A DNA stretch of 9,862 nt, taken from NCBI GenBank assembly GCA_903866285.1, contig CAIPMZ010000045.1, positions 1 through 9,862 of the forward strand, written 5' to 3'. A program made the position numbers and the translations under genes. Position 1 is the stretch's first letter. Each line of letters opens with the position of its first letter. This DNA comes from an uncultured bacterium (GTDB taxonomy: Bacteria > Patescibacteriota > Minisyncoccia > Moranbacterales > GWC2-37-73). A model generated the notes under the pieces. That model searched no databases, had not been told where the DNA came from, and saw only the letters and a list, made by a program, of their open reading frames with translations. Shown piece by piece: positions 1 through 5,026 of this stretch.

Positions 1-1
1 C

Positions 2-27
2 ATTACAATATTTCAGTATATTGTAAT
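2..27. promoter_or_regulatory. Candidate operator dyad 1
   Basis: Perfect inverted repeat with 10-bp arms ATTACAATAT / ATATTGTAAT around a 6-bp centre, TTCAGT. This is the size expected of a dimeric helix-turn-helix protein site. No promoter-like -10 follows it, so it would be an auxiliary site. Confidence 0.55.
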
Positions 28-85
28 ATCCCACCCGCCTCATTTCTATCACACGCTAAACCACGCATTTTTCCTACCATTTTCC

Positions 86-111
86 ATTACAATATTTCAG
101 TATATTGTAAT
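86..111. promoter_or_regulatory. Candidate operator dyad 2
   Basis: Identical 26-bp dyad to that at 2-27, 84 bp downstream, which is eight helical turns at 10.5 bp per turn. The two sites would therefore face the same side of the DNA. No -10 element follows it. Confidence 0.55.
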
Positions 112-169
112 ATCCCACCTACCTCATTTCCCCAACACACATTTGCCCTCATTTTCTCTATCTATTCCC

Positions 170-195
170 GTTACAATATTTCAGTATATTGTAAT
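170..195. promoter_or_regulatory. Candidate operator dyad 3, overlapping promoter
   Basis: Same dyad with one outer base changed (GTTACAATAT left arm). It ends 6 bp before a TATAAT box at 202-207, so a protein bound here would cover the -35 region and block RNA polymerase. This is the classical geometry of a repressor operator. The natural candidate ligand is the TrpR-like protein encoded at 391-807, which would make it autoregulated; that assignment is inference. Confidence 0.6.
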
Positions 196-207
196 ATGGG
201 ATATAAT
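179..207 (+). promoter_or_regulatory. Promoter for the TrpR-like gene
   Basis: A perfect -10 TATAAT lies at 202-207. The -35 position at 17-bp spacing (179-184, TTTCAG) is poor and falls inside the dyad at 170-195. Transcription would start near 214 and give a leader of about 175 nt containing the GC-rich palindromes. A weak -35 combined with an operator suits a regulated promoter. Confidence 0.5.
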
Positions 208-280
208 AAAAAGAGGGAAGCGTAGTGAAAAATGGAAAATAAAAAATAAAAAATAAAAGGGTACTAATGCCCCAGAGTAA

Positions 281-363
281 GCCTGCCTACCGGTAGCCCT
301 GCTCGTCTGCCGTCAGGCAGGCCTGTCTACCGTCAGGCAGGGCTCGGTCCGCCCTGGGCGGAC
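281..363. repeat. GC-rich palindromic repeat cluster in 5' leader
   Basis: This GC-rich island in AT-rich DNA holds several palindromes: CTACCGGTAG (287-296), CTGCC-GTCA-GGCAG (307-320), GCCTG/CAGGC (321-325 with 334-338), and an 8-bp-arm hairpin at 347-363 (GTCCGCCC-T-GGGCGGAC). The segments starting at 306 and 326 are direct repeats with 20-bp period (TCTRCCGTCAGGCAGG). Similar CCTGCCTACCGG-type palindromes are, from memory, common dispersed intergenic elements in Parcubacteria genomes. It sits between the promoter and start codon of the TrpR-like gene, so the mRNA leader should be strongly folded. A nine-codon ORF (267-296) overlaps it and is probably meaningless. Confidence 0.7.
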
Positions 364-390
364 TCTCACCACGCTAGATAATAAAAAAAT

Positions 391-807
391 ATGGCAAAAA
401 TAAAACCGCATCAAATAAATTCAAAACAAAAATATATTGCGATTGATAATTTGTTTGAGGTAATTTCTGCGCTTAAGACTAAGCAAGAAATTGTAAAATT
501 TTTTCTGGGGCTTTTTAGCCAGAGTGAATCCTTAATGTTGGCCCGTAGAATTCAGATCGCAAAGTTATTATTGGATGGGCTAAATTATGAAGATATCCGA
601 AAAGCCTTAGGCGTTGGCAATAGTACAATTCAGAAAACTGATCTGTGGCTGCACGGTGGCGATGAGAAAAATGCGTCTTGGCTTTCAATGACGATTCTGA
701 GTGCTGAAAAGAAAAGACTTGAAAATGGAAAAAGCAGTTATGACCCAGCAAGTTTACTTAATAAGTATCCTTACCATCGTTTCATTAACAAAATTTTTAA
801 TGAGTAG
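391..807 (+). CDS. TrpR-like YerC/YecD-family DNA-binding protein
   Basis: A 138-residue predicted transcriptional regulator of the Trp-repressor superfamily. The family signature is clear: SESLMLARRIQIAKLLL at residues 44-60, followed by a helix-turn-helix at about 65-85 (YEDIRKALGVGNSTIQKTD). In the superfamily this helical fold dimerises and binds palindromic operators; the ligand of YerC-type members is not established. The YerC core is roughly 100 residues; here about 45 residues (94-138) extend beyond the helix-turn-helix, rich in charged residues and ending YPYHRFINKIF, and I do not recognise this tail. The ATG at 391 follows an A-rich stretch without a Shine-Dalgarno sequence. The three upstream dyads and the operator-overlapped promoter suggest autoregulation (inference). 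The family call is firm, but the regulated genes are unknown. Confidence 0.88.
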   Translation: MAKIKPHQINSKQKYIAIDNLFEVISALKTKQEIVKFFLGLFSQSESLMLARRIQIAKLLLDGLNYEDIRKALGVGNSTIQKTDLWLHGGDEKNASWLSMTILSAEKKRLENGKSSYDPASLLNKYPYHRFINKIFNE

Positions 808-880
808 TAAGGAAAACTTTCCGCAGGACCGTCCTCCAGTGATAAATAGTTTTTCCCCCTATCGCTAAAATTTCTAGTTG

Positions 881-889
881 TGATAAAAT
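881..889 (+). promoter_or_regulatory. Possible extended -10 promoter for trxB
   Basis: TGATAAAAT fits an extended -10 (TG, one base, TAAAAT at 884-889). No convincing -35 is present at 16-18 bp spacing. It lies 46 bp before the trxB start codon. The gap 808-935 otherwise holds only a short GGAAA-AC-TTTCC hairpin just after the upstream stop. Confidence 0.3.
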
Positions 890-935
890 TAAGAAGTTAA
901 GGAAAATAAGTTAAGCTTAAATAAAAAATAAAACT

Positions 936-1856
936 ATGTATGATTTGATTATCATTGGGGCGGGTCCAGCGGGACTTGGAGCTTCAATTTATGCTTCGCG
1001 TTATAAACTGAAGCATCTGGTTATTGGGGCCGAGATTGGCGGTCAAGTGACAGAAGCTTGGGAGATTGAAAATTACGCTGGGATTGAATCAATTTCAGGC
1101 AAGGATTTAATGGAAAAATTTCAAACTCAAAGTAAGGATTTAGGGGGAATGATTATTGAGGCTAGCGTTAGCAAGGTTAATAAAATAGAAACTGGTTTCG
1201 AGGTTCTGACGGAAGATGGAAAGAAATATGAAACTATCTCAATTATTTTTGCCTTAGGGATGAAGCCGCGGAAAATGAATATCCCTGGGGAGGATAAATT
1301 TTTAGGCAAAGGCATTTCTTATTGCGCTACTTGCGACGCGATGTTTTTTAGAGGTAAAGACGTGGCGGTGATTGGGGGAGGTGATGCCGCCGTGACGGCC
1401 GCGATTCATCTAACAGAGTTTGCTAACAGCGTCCAGCTTTTATATAAAGAAGGTACGAAAATTTTCGAACCAGCCTGGGAAGATCAACTGGCTAGAACTG
1501 GCAAAGTGGCGATAGATTCTTTCGAAAAAATCGAGGAAATTTTAGGCGAAGACATAGTGGAAGGGCTAACTTACGAAAAAGTTGGCGGTGAAAAGAAAGA
1601 AATTCAACTCCAGGGCGTATTCATTGAGATAGGCTCTGTGCCTGGGGTGGTGGTGGCTAAAGAATTAGGCGTCCAAACTGACGAGCAGGGCTACATCATC
1701 GTCGCCCAAGATCAAAGCACCGCGATTGAAAATGTTTACGCTGCGGGAGACGTCACGACCGGCTCAAATAAGTTTCGTCAAATTATTACCGCTGTCGCCG
1801 AAGGCGCAGTTGCTGCCGGAAGCGTGTATAAGAAACTGAAGCTCGCTAAAAAGTAA
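936..1856 (+). CDS. trxB: Thioredoxin reductase-like flavoprotein
   Basis: A 306-residue pyridine nucleotide-disulphide oxidoreductase of the low-molecular-weight thioredoxin reductase type, which passes electrons through FAD and a CxxC disulphide to thioredoxin. Visible motifs, in order: FAD dinucleotide-binding IIGAGPAG (6-13), GGQVTEAWEIENYAG (35-49), the redox-active CATC (130-133), the second Rossmann motif IGGGDAA (146-152), and the C-terminal FAD motif AAGDVTTGSNKFRQI (269-283). Length is normal. The oddity is the region after the second Rossmann strand: NADPH-dependent enzymes carry HRRxxxR there, but this protein reads LLYKEGTKIFEP (168-179) with no arginine. It may use NADH or another donor, as in ferredoxin-linked relatives (inference). 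No thioredoxin gene is adjacent. The ATG at 936 is chosen because it places the FAD motif at the usual N-terminal position; no Shine-Dalgarno sequence precedes it. Confidence 0.93.
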   Translation: MYDLIIIGAGPAGLGASIYASRYKLKHLVIGAEIGGQVTEAWEIENYAGIESISGKDLMEKFQTQSKDLGGMIIEASVSKVNKIETGFEVLTEDGKKYETISIIFALGMKPRKMNIPGEDKFLGKGISYCATCDAMFFRGKDVAVIGGGDAAVTAAIHLTEFANSVQLLYKEGTKIFEPAWEDQLARTGKVAIDSFEKIEEILGEDIVEGLTYEKVGGEKKEIQLQGVFIEIGSVPGVVVAKELGVQTDEQGYIIVAQDQSTAIENVYAAGDVTTGSNKFRQIITAVAEGAVAAGSVYKKLKLAKK

Positions 1857-1909
1857 AAAAATACTTTTGCGTAAAGGTTATCTTTTAAATTGTTTAATTT
1901 ATCTTTTAA

Positions 1910-1936
1910 TTTTAAATTTGAAGTTTTAAATTTGAA
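1910..1936. repeat. 14-bp-period AT-rich tandem repeat
   Basis: TTTTAAATTTGAA occurs at 1910-1922 and again at 1924-1936. It is part of a very AT-rich 174-bp spacer (1857-2030) between trxB and the malic enzyme gene. No convincing promoter is visible in the spacer. Confidence 0.6.
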
Positions 1937-1943
1937 ATCAAAT

Positions 1944-1980
1944 CTAAATGTTTTAATTTTAAAATATTAAATTCATTTAG
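1944..1980. repeat. AT-rich hairpin downstream of trxB
   Basis: CTAAATG (1944-1950) pairs with CATTTAG (1974-1980), and inside it TTTAAT (1952-1957) pairs with ATTAAA (1966-1971), giving about 13 base pairs with small bulges and an 8-base loop. The stem is nearly all A-T and has no downstream T tract, so it is a poor intrinsic terminator. It may simply reflect AT-rich repeat DNA. Confidence 0.45.
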
Positions 1981-1994
1981 TCATTTGAAATTCA

Positions 1995-2022
1995 TTGAAA
2001 ATTGAAAATTGAAAATTGAAAA
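1995..2022. repeat. Four tandem TTGAAAA heptamers
   Basis: TTGAAAA is repeated four times with a strict 7-bp period (G at 1997, 2004, 2011, 2018), immediately before the malic enzyme start. It supplies an in-frame TTG at 2016 that could be mistaken for the start codon. Copy number could vary by slippage, changing the leader length. Confidence 0.8.
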
Positions 2023-2030
2023 TTATCTGC

Positions 2031-3161
2031 ATGGAAGATCCAATTGAACTGAGTAAAAAAATAGGTGGGAAAATTGAAATTAGGAGTAAGCGAAAGTTAA
2101 CCAAGGAAAACTTGGCTGTTTTATATACCCCAGGGGTGGCTGATGTTTGCAGGGCGGTGGCGAAAAATAAAAAACTTTCTTTCGTATATACCATTCGAAA
2201 AAATACGGTAGCTGTGGTTTCGGATGGGAGCGCTGTTTTAGGACTAGGGAATATCGGGCCGGAAGCAGCTTTGCCAGTCATGGAAGGTAAGGCGCTCCTT
2301 TTTAAGGAGCTGGGTGGAGTAGATGCGATTCCGATTGTCTTGGCAACCCAGGACACTGAGGAAATTATTAAAATTGTCAAAGCGCTTGAGCCAACTTTTG
2401 GCGGCATAAATTTAGAGGATATTTCGGCGCCGAGATGTTTCGAGATCGAAGAAAGATTGAAAGCGGAAATGAAAATTCCCGTGATGCATGATGACCAACA
2501 TGGTACCGCCATCGTGGTGTTGGCTGGAATTATTAACGCGCTGAAAGTTGTCGAGAAAAATATTAAAGAAGTTAAAATTGTACTTTCTGGTTCGGGAGCT
2601 GCTGGGGTGGCGATTACAAAATTATTATTACTTTATGGCGCAAAAAATGTCTTAGTGGTTGATAGTACTGGGATTATTTTTAAAGAACGTGCGGGAGGAC
2701 TTAATAGTTCAAAAATGGAAATTGCGGAAATTACGAATCCAAAAAATATTTCCGGAACTTTAAAAAATGCAATGGAGGGCGCGGATATTTTTATTGGGGT
2801 GAGCGCTCCAAATTTAATTACGCGTAGTGAGGTTGCGCTGATGAATGAGCGCGCGATTATTTTTGCGATGAGTAATCCCGTGCCAGAGATTATGCCGGAA
2901 GAAGCGCTTGCTGGTGGTGCGATGGTGGTAGCTACTGGTAGAAGCGACTATCCAAATCAAATTAATAATGTCTTAGTTTTTCCGGGAATTTTTCGAGGCG
3001 CCTTAGATAATCGCGCAGTTAAAATAACTGATAAACATAAATTAGCCGCGGCGAAAGCACTAGCTAGCTTGGTAAAAAAACCGACTCGTGATAAAATAAT
3101 TCCAGAGGCGCTTAACCGCCAAGCAGTCAAAGTTGTGGCCAATGTCTTTAAAAAAACATAA
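2031..3161 (+). CDS. NAD-type malic enzyme
   Basis: Malate dehydrogenase (oxaloacetate-decarboxylating): converts malate to pyruvate and CO2 while reducing NAD(P). The 376-residue product is the short bacterial form. Motifs numbered from the ATG: YTPGVADVCRAVA with the catalytic tyrosine (Y32), the catalytic lysine in EGKALLFK (K87), metal-binding NLEDI (E129, D130) and HDDQHGT (153-159), the Rossmann motif SGSGAAG (186-192), NPVPE (282-286), and the substrate-site asparagines of QINN (312-313). The strand ending VVD (D211) after the Rossmann motif favours NAD over NADP (inference). The ATG at 2031 is preferred over a TTG at 2016 because the latter lies in the TTGAAAA repeat and family members start near PIELSKK. 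No Shine-Dalgarno sequence is present. In organisms lacking a TCA cycle it would supply pyruvate and reducing power. Confidence 0.95.
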   Translation: MEDPIELSKKIGGKIEIRSKRKLTKENLAVLYTPGVADVCRAVAKNKKLSFVYTIRKNTVAVVSDGSAVLGLGNIGPEAALPVMEGKALLFKELGGVDAIPIVLATQDTEEIIKIVKALEPTFGGINLEDISAPRCFEIEERLKAEMKIPVMHDDQHGTAIVVLAGIINALKVVEKNIKEVKIVLSGSGAAGVAITKLLLLYGAKNVLVVDSTGIIFKERAGGLNSSKMEIAEITNPKNISGTLKNAMEGADIFIGVSAPNLITRSEVALMNERAIIFAMSNPVPEIMPEEALAGGAMVVATGRSDYPNQINNVLVFPGIFRGALDNRAVKITDKHKLAAAKALASLVKKPTRDKIIPEALNRQAVKVVANVFKKT

Positions 3162-3228
3162 CATAAAACACGAAGCACATAACATTGAGCGATGTTTTTG
3201 TTCCATGCTCCATGTTCTATGTTTCATA
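3151..3228 (-). terminator. Imperfect hairpin, terminator-like on minus strand
   Basis: The segment 3156-3186 pairs imperfectly with 3198-3228 (about 20 of 31 positions). Seven of the mismatches are A-C on the + strand, which become G-U wobble pairs in minus-strand RNA, giving about 27 of 31 paired. Read on the minus strand, the stem is followed by six T residues (complement of 3151-3156). On the plus strand there is only a small AACAT/ATGTT stem (3181-3196) with a short T run. No minus-strand gene is nearby. It overlaps the end of the malic enzyme gene. Confidence 0.4.
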
Positions 3229-3234
3229 AAAATT

Positions 3235-3675
3235 GTGAAAATTTACAAACAAAAAATTGAAGTTGAAAGTAAGACGCAGATTGAGTTTTTCGATATTACG
3301 GAAAAAGTGCAGGGGGTGCTGGCGAATTCGGAAATTAGAGAAGGGGTGGTTTTGGTTTTTGCGCCTCACACAACGATGGGAATTGCAATTAATCACAATG
3401 AACCGATGTTGATGCAAGATTTTATGCGGGTGCTATATAAATTAGTACCGATGGATGATCGCTATTCGCATGATTTATTTGAGCTTCGGAAGAGTTCTAA
3501 ATCCGACGCGAGAAGCAATGGCCATTCGCATTGCAAATCTTTTCTGTTAGGAATTAGCCAAACTATCCCAGTTGAAAAAGGGAAGTTGGCGATGAGCGAA
3601 AACCAAAGCATTTTCGCTTTAGAGTTTGATGGTTCTCGCAAAAGGGATATTACGATCCAAGTGATGGGAATCTAA
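3235..3675 (+). CDS. yjbQ: YjbQ/UPF0047 family protein
   Basis: A 146-residue cytosolic protein of the YjbQ (UPF0047) family, a small beta-rich fold; weak thiamine-phosphate synthase activity has been described for E. coli YjbQ, but the true role is uncertain. The family pattern is clear: FAPHTTMGIAINHNEP (42-57) with the conserved histidine and Asn-Glu, DDRYSHD (74-80), DARSNGHSHCKSFLLG (91-106) and the C-terminal FALEFDGSRKRDI (127-139). The frame stays open upstream to 3133, but that stretch overlaps the malic enzyme gene and is made of the imperfect inverted repeat. The GTG at 3235 (MKIYKQKIEV) gives the normal family length and N-terminus. There is no Shine-Dalgarno sequence. It lies 73 bp after the malic enzyme gene and 28 bp before mltG, probably co-transcribed. 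Confidence 0.9.
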   Translation: MKIYKQKIEVESKTQIEFFDITEKVQGVLANSEIREGVVLVFAPHTTMGIAINHNEPMLMQDFMRVLYKLVPMDDRYSHDLFELRKSSKSDARSNGHSHCKSFLLGISQTIPVEKGKLAMSENQSIFALEFDGSRKRDITIQVMGI

Positions 3676-3685
3676 TGGGAATCTA
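3664..3685. repeat. 11-bp tandem duplication at yjbQ stop codon
   Basis: ATGGGAATCTA is present twice back to back (3664-3674, 3675-3685). The first copy contains the yjbQ stop codon region (TAA at 3673-3675), so the second copy is untranslated. It looks like a recent slippage duplication. Confidence 0.85.
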
Positions 3686-3703
3686 AATTGAAAAGTTAAA
3701 AAA

Positions 3704-4726
3704 ATGTTGAGCCTTCGAAGAAAAATTAGTTTGCTTTTTTTAGTAGTCGTCTTTTTGGGCGGGTGTTTTTTTTACGTTTATAATCAAACTTATCTTTCGC
3801 TTGGAGCGGCTGGCGCGGCTAAAAATATCGCAATTGAAAATGGGGATAATGCGTTGGTGGTTGGTGAAAAGTTAACTAAGGCAGGAATTATCGCTGGAAA
3901 ATATTACTTTACTTTTTATTTATGGAAAGTTGGAAAGCTACATAATATTATCGCGGGAGTGTATGAATTTCCCAAGGGGATGCAAATTCCCGAAGCAGCC
4001 CGGATTGTTACAGGGGGAGAAGTGGTCCCCATGCGAGTGAAGGTTACTTTTCCAGAGGGCTGGACGATGGCGGCGATGGCGGAGCGACTTTCGGCCAGTG
4101 GCCTGCCTGGCGAGGATTTTTTAAAGCTGACGAAAAATCCAACCGATTTAATTTTGAGTAGCTATCCTTTTTTAAGCGATTTACCCCAAGGGGCTACGCT
4201 AGAAGGTTTTCTTTTCCCAGATACTTATTATTTTGCTAAAGAAGTTTCGGCAGATGAAATCGTGAAAAAAATGCTGGCTAATTTTTCCGTTAAGGTAACT
4301 AGCGTAATAAAAACGGATTTAGCCGGTCAGCAAAAACCCTTGTTTGAAATTATTACGATGGCCAGTGTGGTTGAGGGGGAAGTGCGTAATGATAGCGATC
4401 GGAAAATCGTCGCGGGACTTTTTTGGAATCGCCTTGCAAACGGAATGCCACTGCAAAGCGATGCGACTTTAGAATATGCACTAGGCACCAATAAATTCCA
4501 ACATTCAATCGCCGAAACCAAACTTGATTCGCCTTACAACACTTATCAAAAGAAAGGTTTGCCCCCGGGCCCCGTAACCAACCCTGGCTTGGCTTCAATC
4601 TTAGCCACCCTTAGCCCAATTCAAACAGATTACGTTTACTTTTTAAGCGATCCTAAAACTGGCAAAACAGTTTTTTCCAAAACTTTCGAGGAGCACGTCG
4701 CCAATAAGGCGAAATACGGGCTTTAA
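3704..4726 (+). CDS. mltG: Endolytic murein transglycosylase MltG
   Basis: A 340-residue membrane-anchored YceG/MltG enzyme that cuts nascent glycan strands and is thought to set their length. An N-terminal basic stretch (RRK, 5-7) and one membrane segment (about 8-28) act as a signal anchor, leaving the rest outside the cytoplasmic membrane. A LysM-like region (about 40-105) precedes the catalytic domain. Family motifs: LEGFLFPDTYYF (166-177), ASVVEGEVRND (220-230) whose E224 aligns with the catalytic glutamate of E. coli MltG (E218), FWNRLANGMPLQSDATLEYALG (240-261, quoted only as position), and SPYNTYQKKGLPPGPVTNPG (276-295). Length matches the family. The ATG follows an A-rich leader without Shine-Dalgarno. 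Its neighbour is the mreBCD-mrdA block, though a separate promoter starts that block, so the link is functional rather than a single transcript. Confidence 0.96.
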   Translation: MLSLRRKISLLFLVVVFLGGCFFYVYNQTYLSLGAAGAAKNIAIENGDNALVVGEKLTKAGIIAGKYYFTFYLWKVGKLHNIIAGVYEFPKGMQIPEAARIVTGGEVVPMRVKVTFPEGWTMAAMAERLSASGLPGEDFLKLTKNPTDLILSSYPFLSDLPQGATLEGFLFPDTYYFAKEVSADEIVKKMLANFSVKVTSVIKTDLAGQQKPLFEIITMASVVEGEVRNDSDRKIVAGLFWNRLANGMPLQSDATLEYALGTNKFQHSIAETKLDSPYNTYQKKGLPPGPVTNPGLASILATLSPIQTDYVYFLSDPKTGKTVFSKTFEEHVANKAKYGL

Positions 4727-4847
4727 AAATATTATTAAACTGCTACATTGTTAAATTGTTAGTAGTTCTTAGCGAAAATGGACAGCAAATTGCGATTCTG
4801 AATTTTAGCAACATGATAATATAACAAGTTGGCAATTTGAATTTGTT

Positions 4848-4876
4848 TTGACATAAGGCCCCCTTTAGCCTATGAT
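4848..4876 (+). promoter_or_regulatory. Strong sigma70-type promoter for mreB
   Basis: TTGACA (4848-4853) and TATGAT (4871-4876) are separated by 17 bp: a perfect -35, optimal spacing, and a -10 with one deviation. Transcription should start near 4883, giving a 5' leader of about 145 nt before the mreB ATG at 5027. This is the best promoter in the window and marks the start of the elongation operon. The stretch 4727-4847 after mltG shows no clear terminator. Confidence 0.85.
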
Positions 4877-4959
4877 AAGAGAAGGTAAAGTAGCTTACTA
4901 ACGCTTAAATTAGGCTGTTTTATTGTTAATTAATACTGAAATCAATTAAATCACTGCCA

Positions 4960-4984
4960 GTTGCAAGGAGGCTAAGCCTCCAAC
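4960..4984 (+). promoter_or_regulatory. Leader hairpin trapping an AAGGAGG motif
   Basis: GTTG (4960-4963) plus GAGGC (4968-4972) pair with GCCTC (4976-4980) plus CAAC (4981-4984), leaving a CAAG bulge and a TAA loop. The stem hides AAGGAGG (4965-4971), a full-strength Shine-Dalgarno sequence that is the only one near a gene start in this window. It is 16 bases before a TTG (4988) and 55 before the likely mreB ATG, so its spacing suits neither start. It may be a translational control hairpin or a palindromic insertion. Confidence 0.45.
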
Positions 4985-5026
4985 GTCTTGCTACCAAAAA
5001 TTAAAGTTAGCTTGTATGAAACCTTT

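Larger units (their letters stand above)
1..197. repeat. 84-bp-period repeat array with strong dyads
   Basis: Three copies of an inverted repeat begin at 1, 85 and 169, exactly 84 bp apart. Copies 1 and 2 match over 46 bp (1-46 and 85-130) with only two differences. Copy 3 keeps the first 29 bp (one change, A to G at 170) and then diverges into a promoter. The 38-bp stretches between copies (47-84, 131-168) are about half identical in register, so this looks like a degenerate 84-bp tandem repeat rather than repeats with unrelated spacers. The array starts at base 1, so more copies may lie to the left. Its position directly upstream of a TrpR-type regulator suggests an operator region (inference). 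Confidence 0.85.

Noticed and set aside
1..197. CRISPR array (three dyad-bearing repeats with 38-bp intervals)
   Set aside because: Only three units are seen, intervals are about half identical to each other in register, the repeat is a strong symmetric dyad that merges into a promoter, and no cas gene is present.
267..296. Nine-codon leader peptide (MPQSKPAYR) upstream of the TrpR-like gene
   Set aside because: It lacks tryptophan codons or any ribosome-binding context and overlaps a dispersed palindromic repeat, so a trp-type attenuation leader is not supported.
1973..2512. 179-codon minus-strand ORF opposite the malic enzyme gene
   Set aside because: It is a shadow of the strongly conserved malic enzyme frame; its translation is low-complexity and shows no recognisable domain.
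3133..3234. N-terminal extension of YjbQ beginning at 3133 or 3205
   Set aside because: It overlaps the malic enzyme gene and translates the imperfect inverted repeat; the GTG at 3235 gives the normal family N-terminus.
4327..4598. Minus-strand ORFs opposite mltG
   Set aside because: Two overlapping short frames lie antisense to the conserved MltG catalytic region; no domain, no start context.
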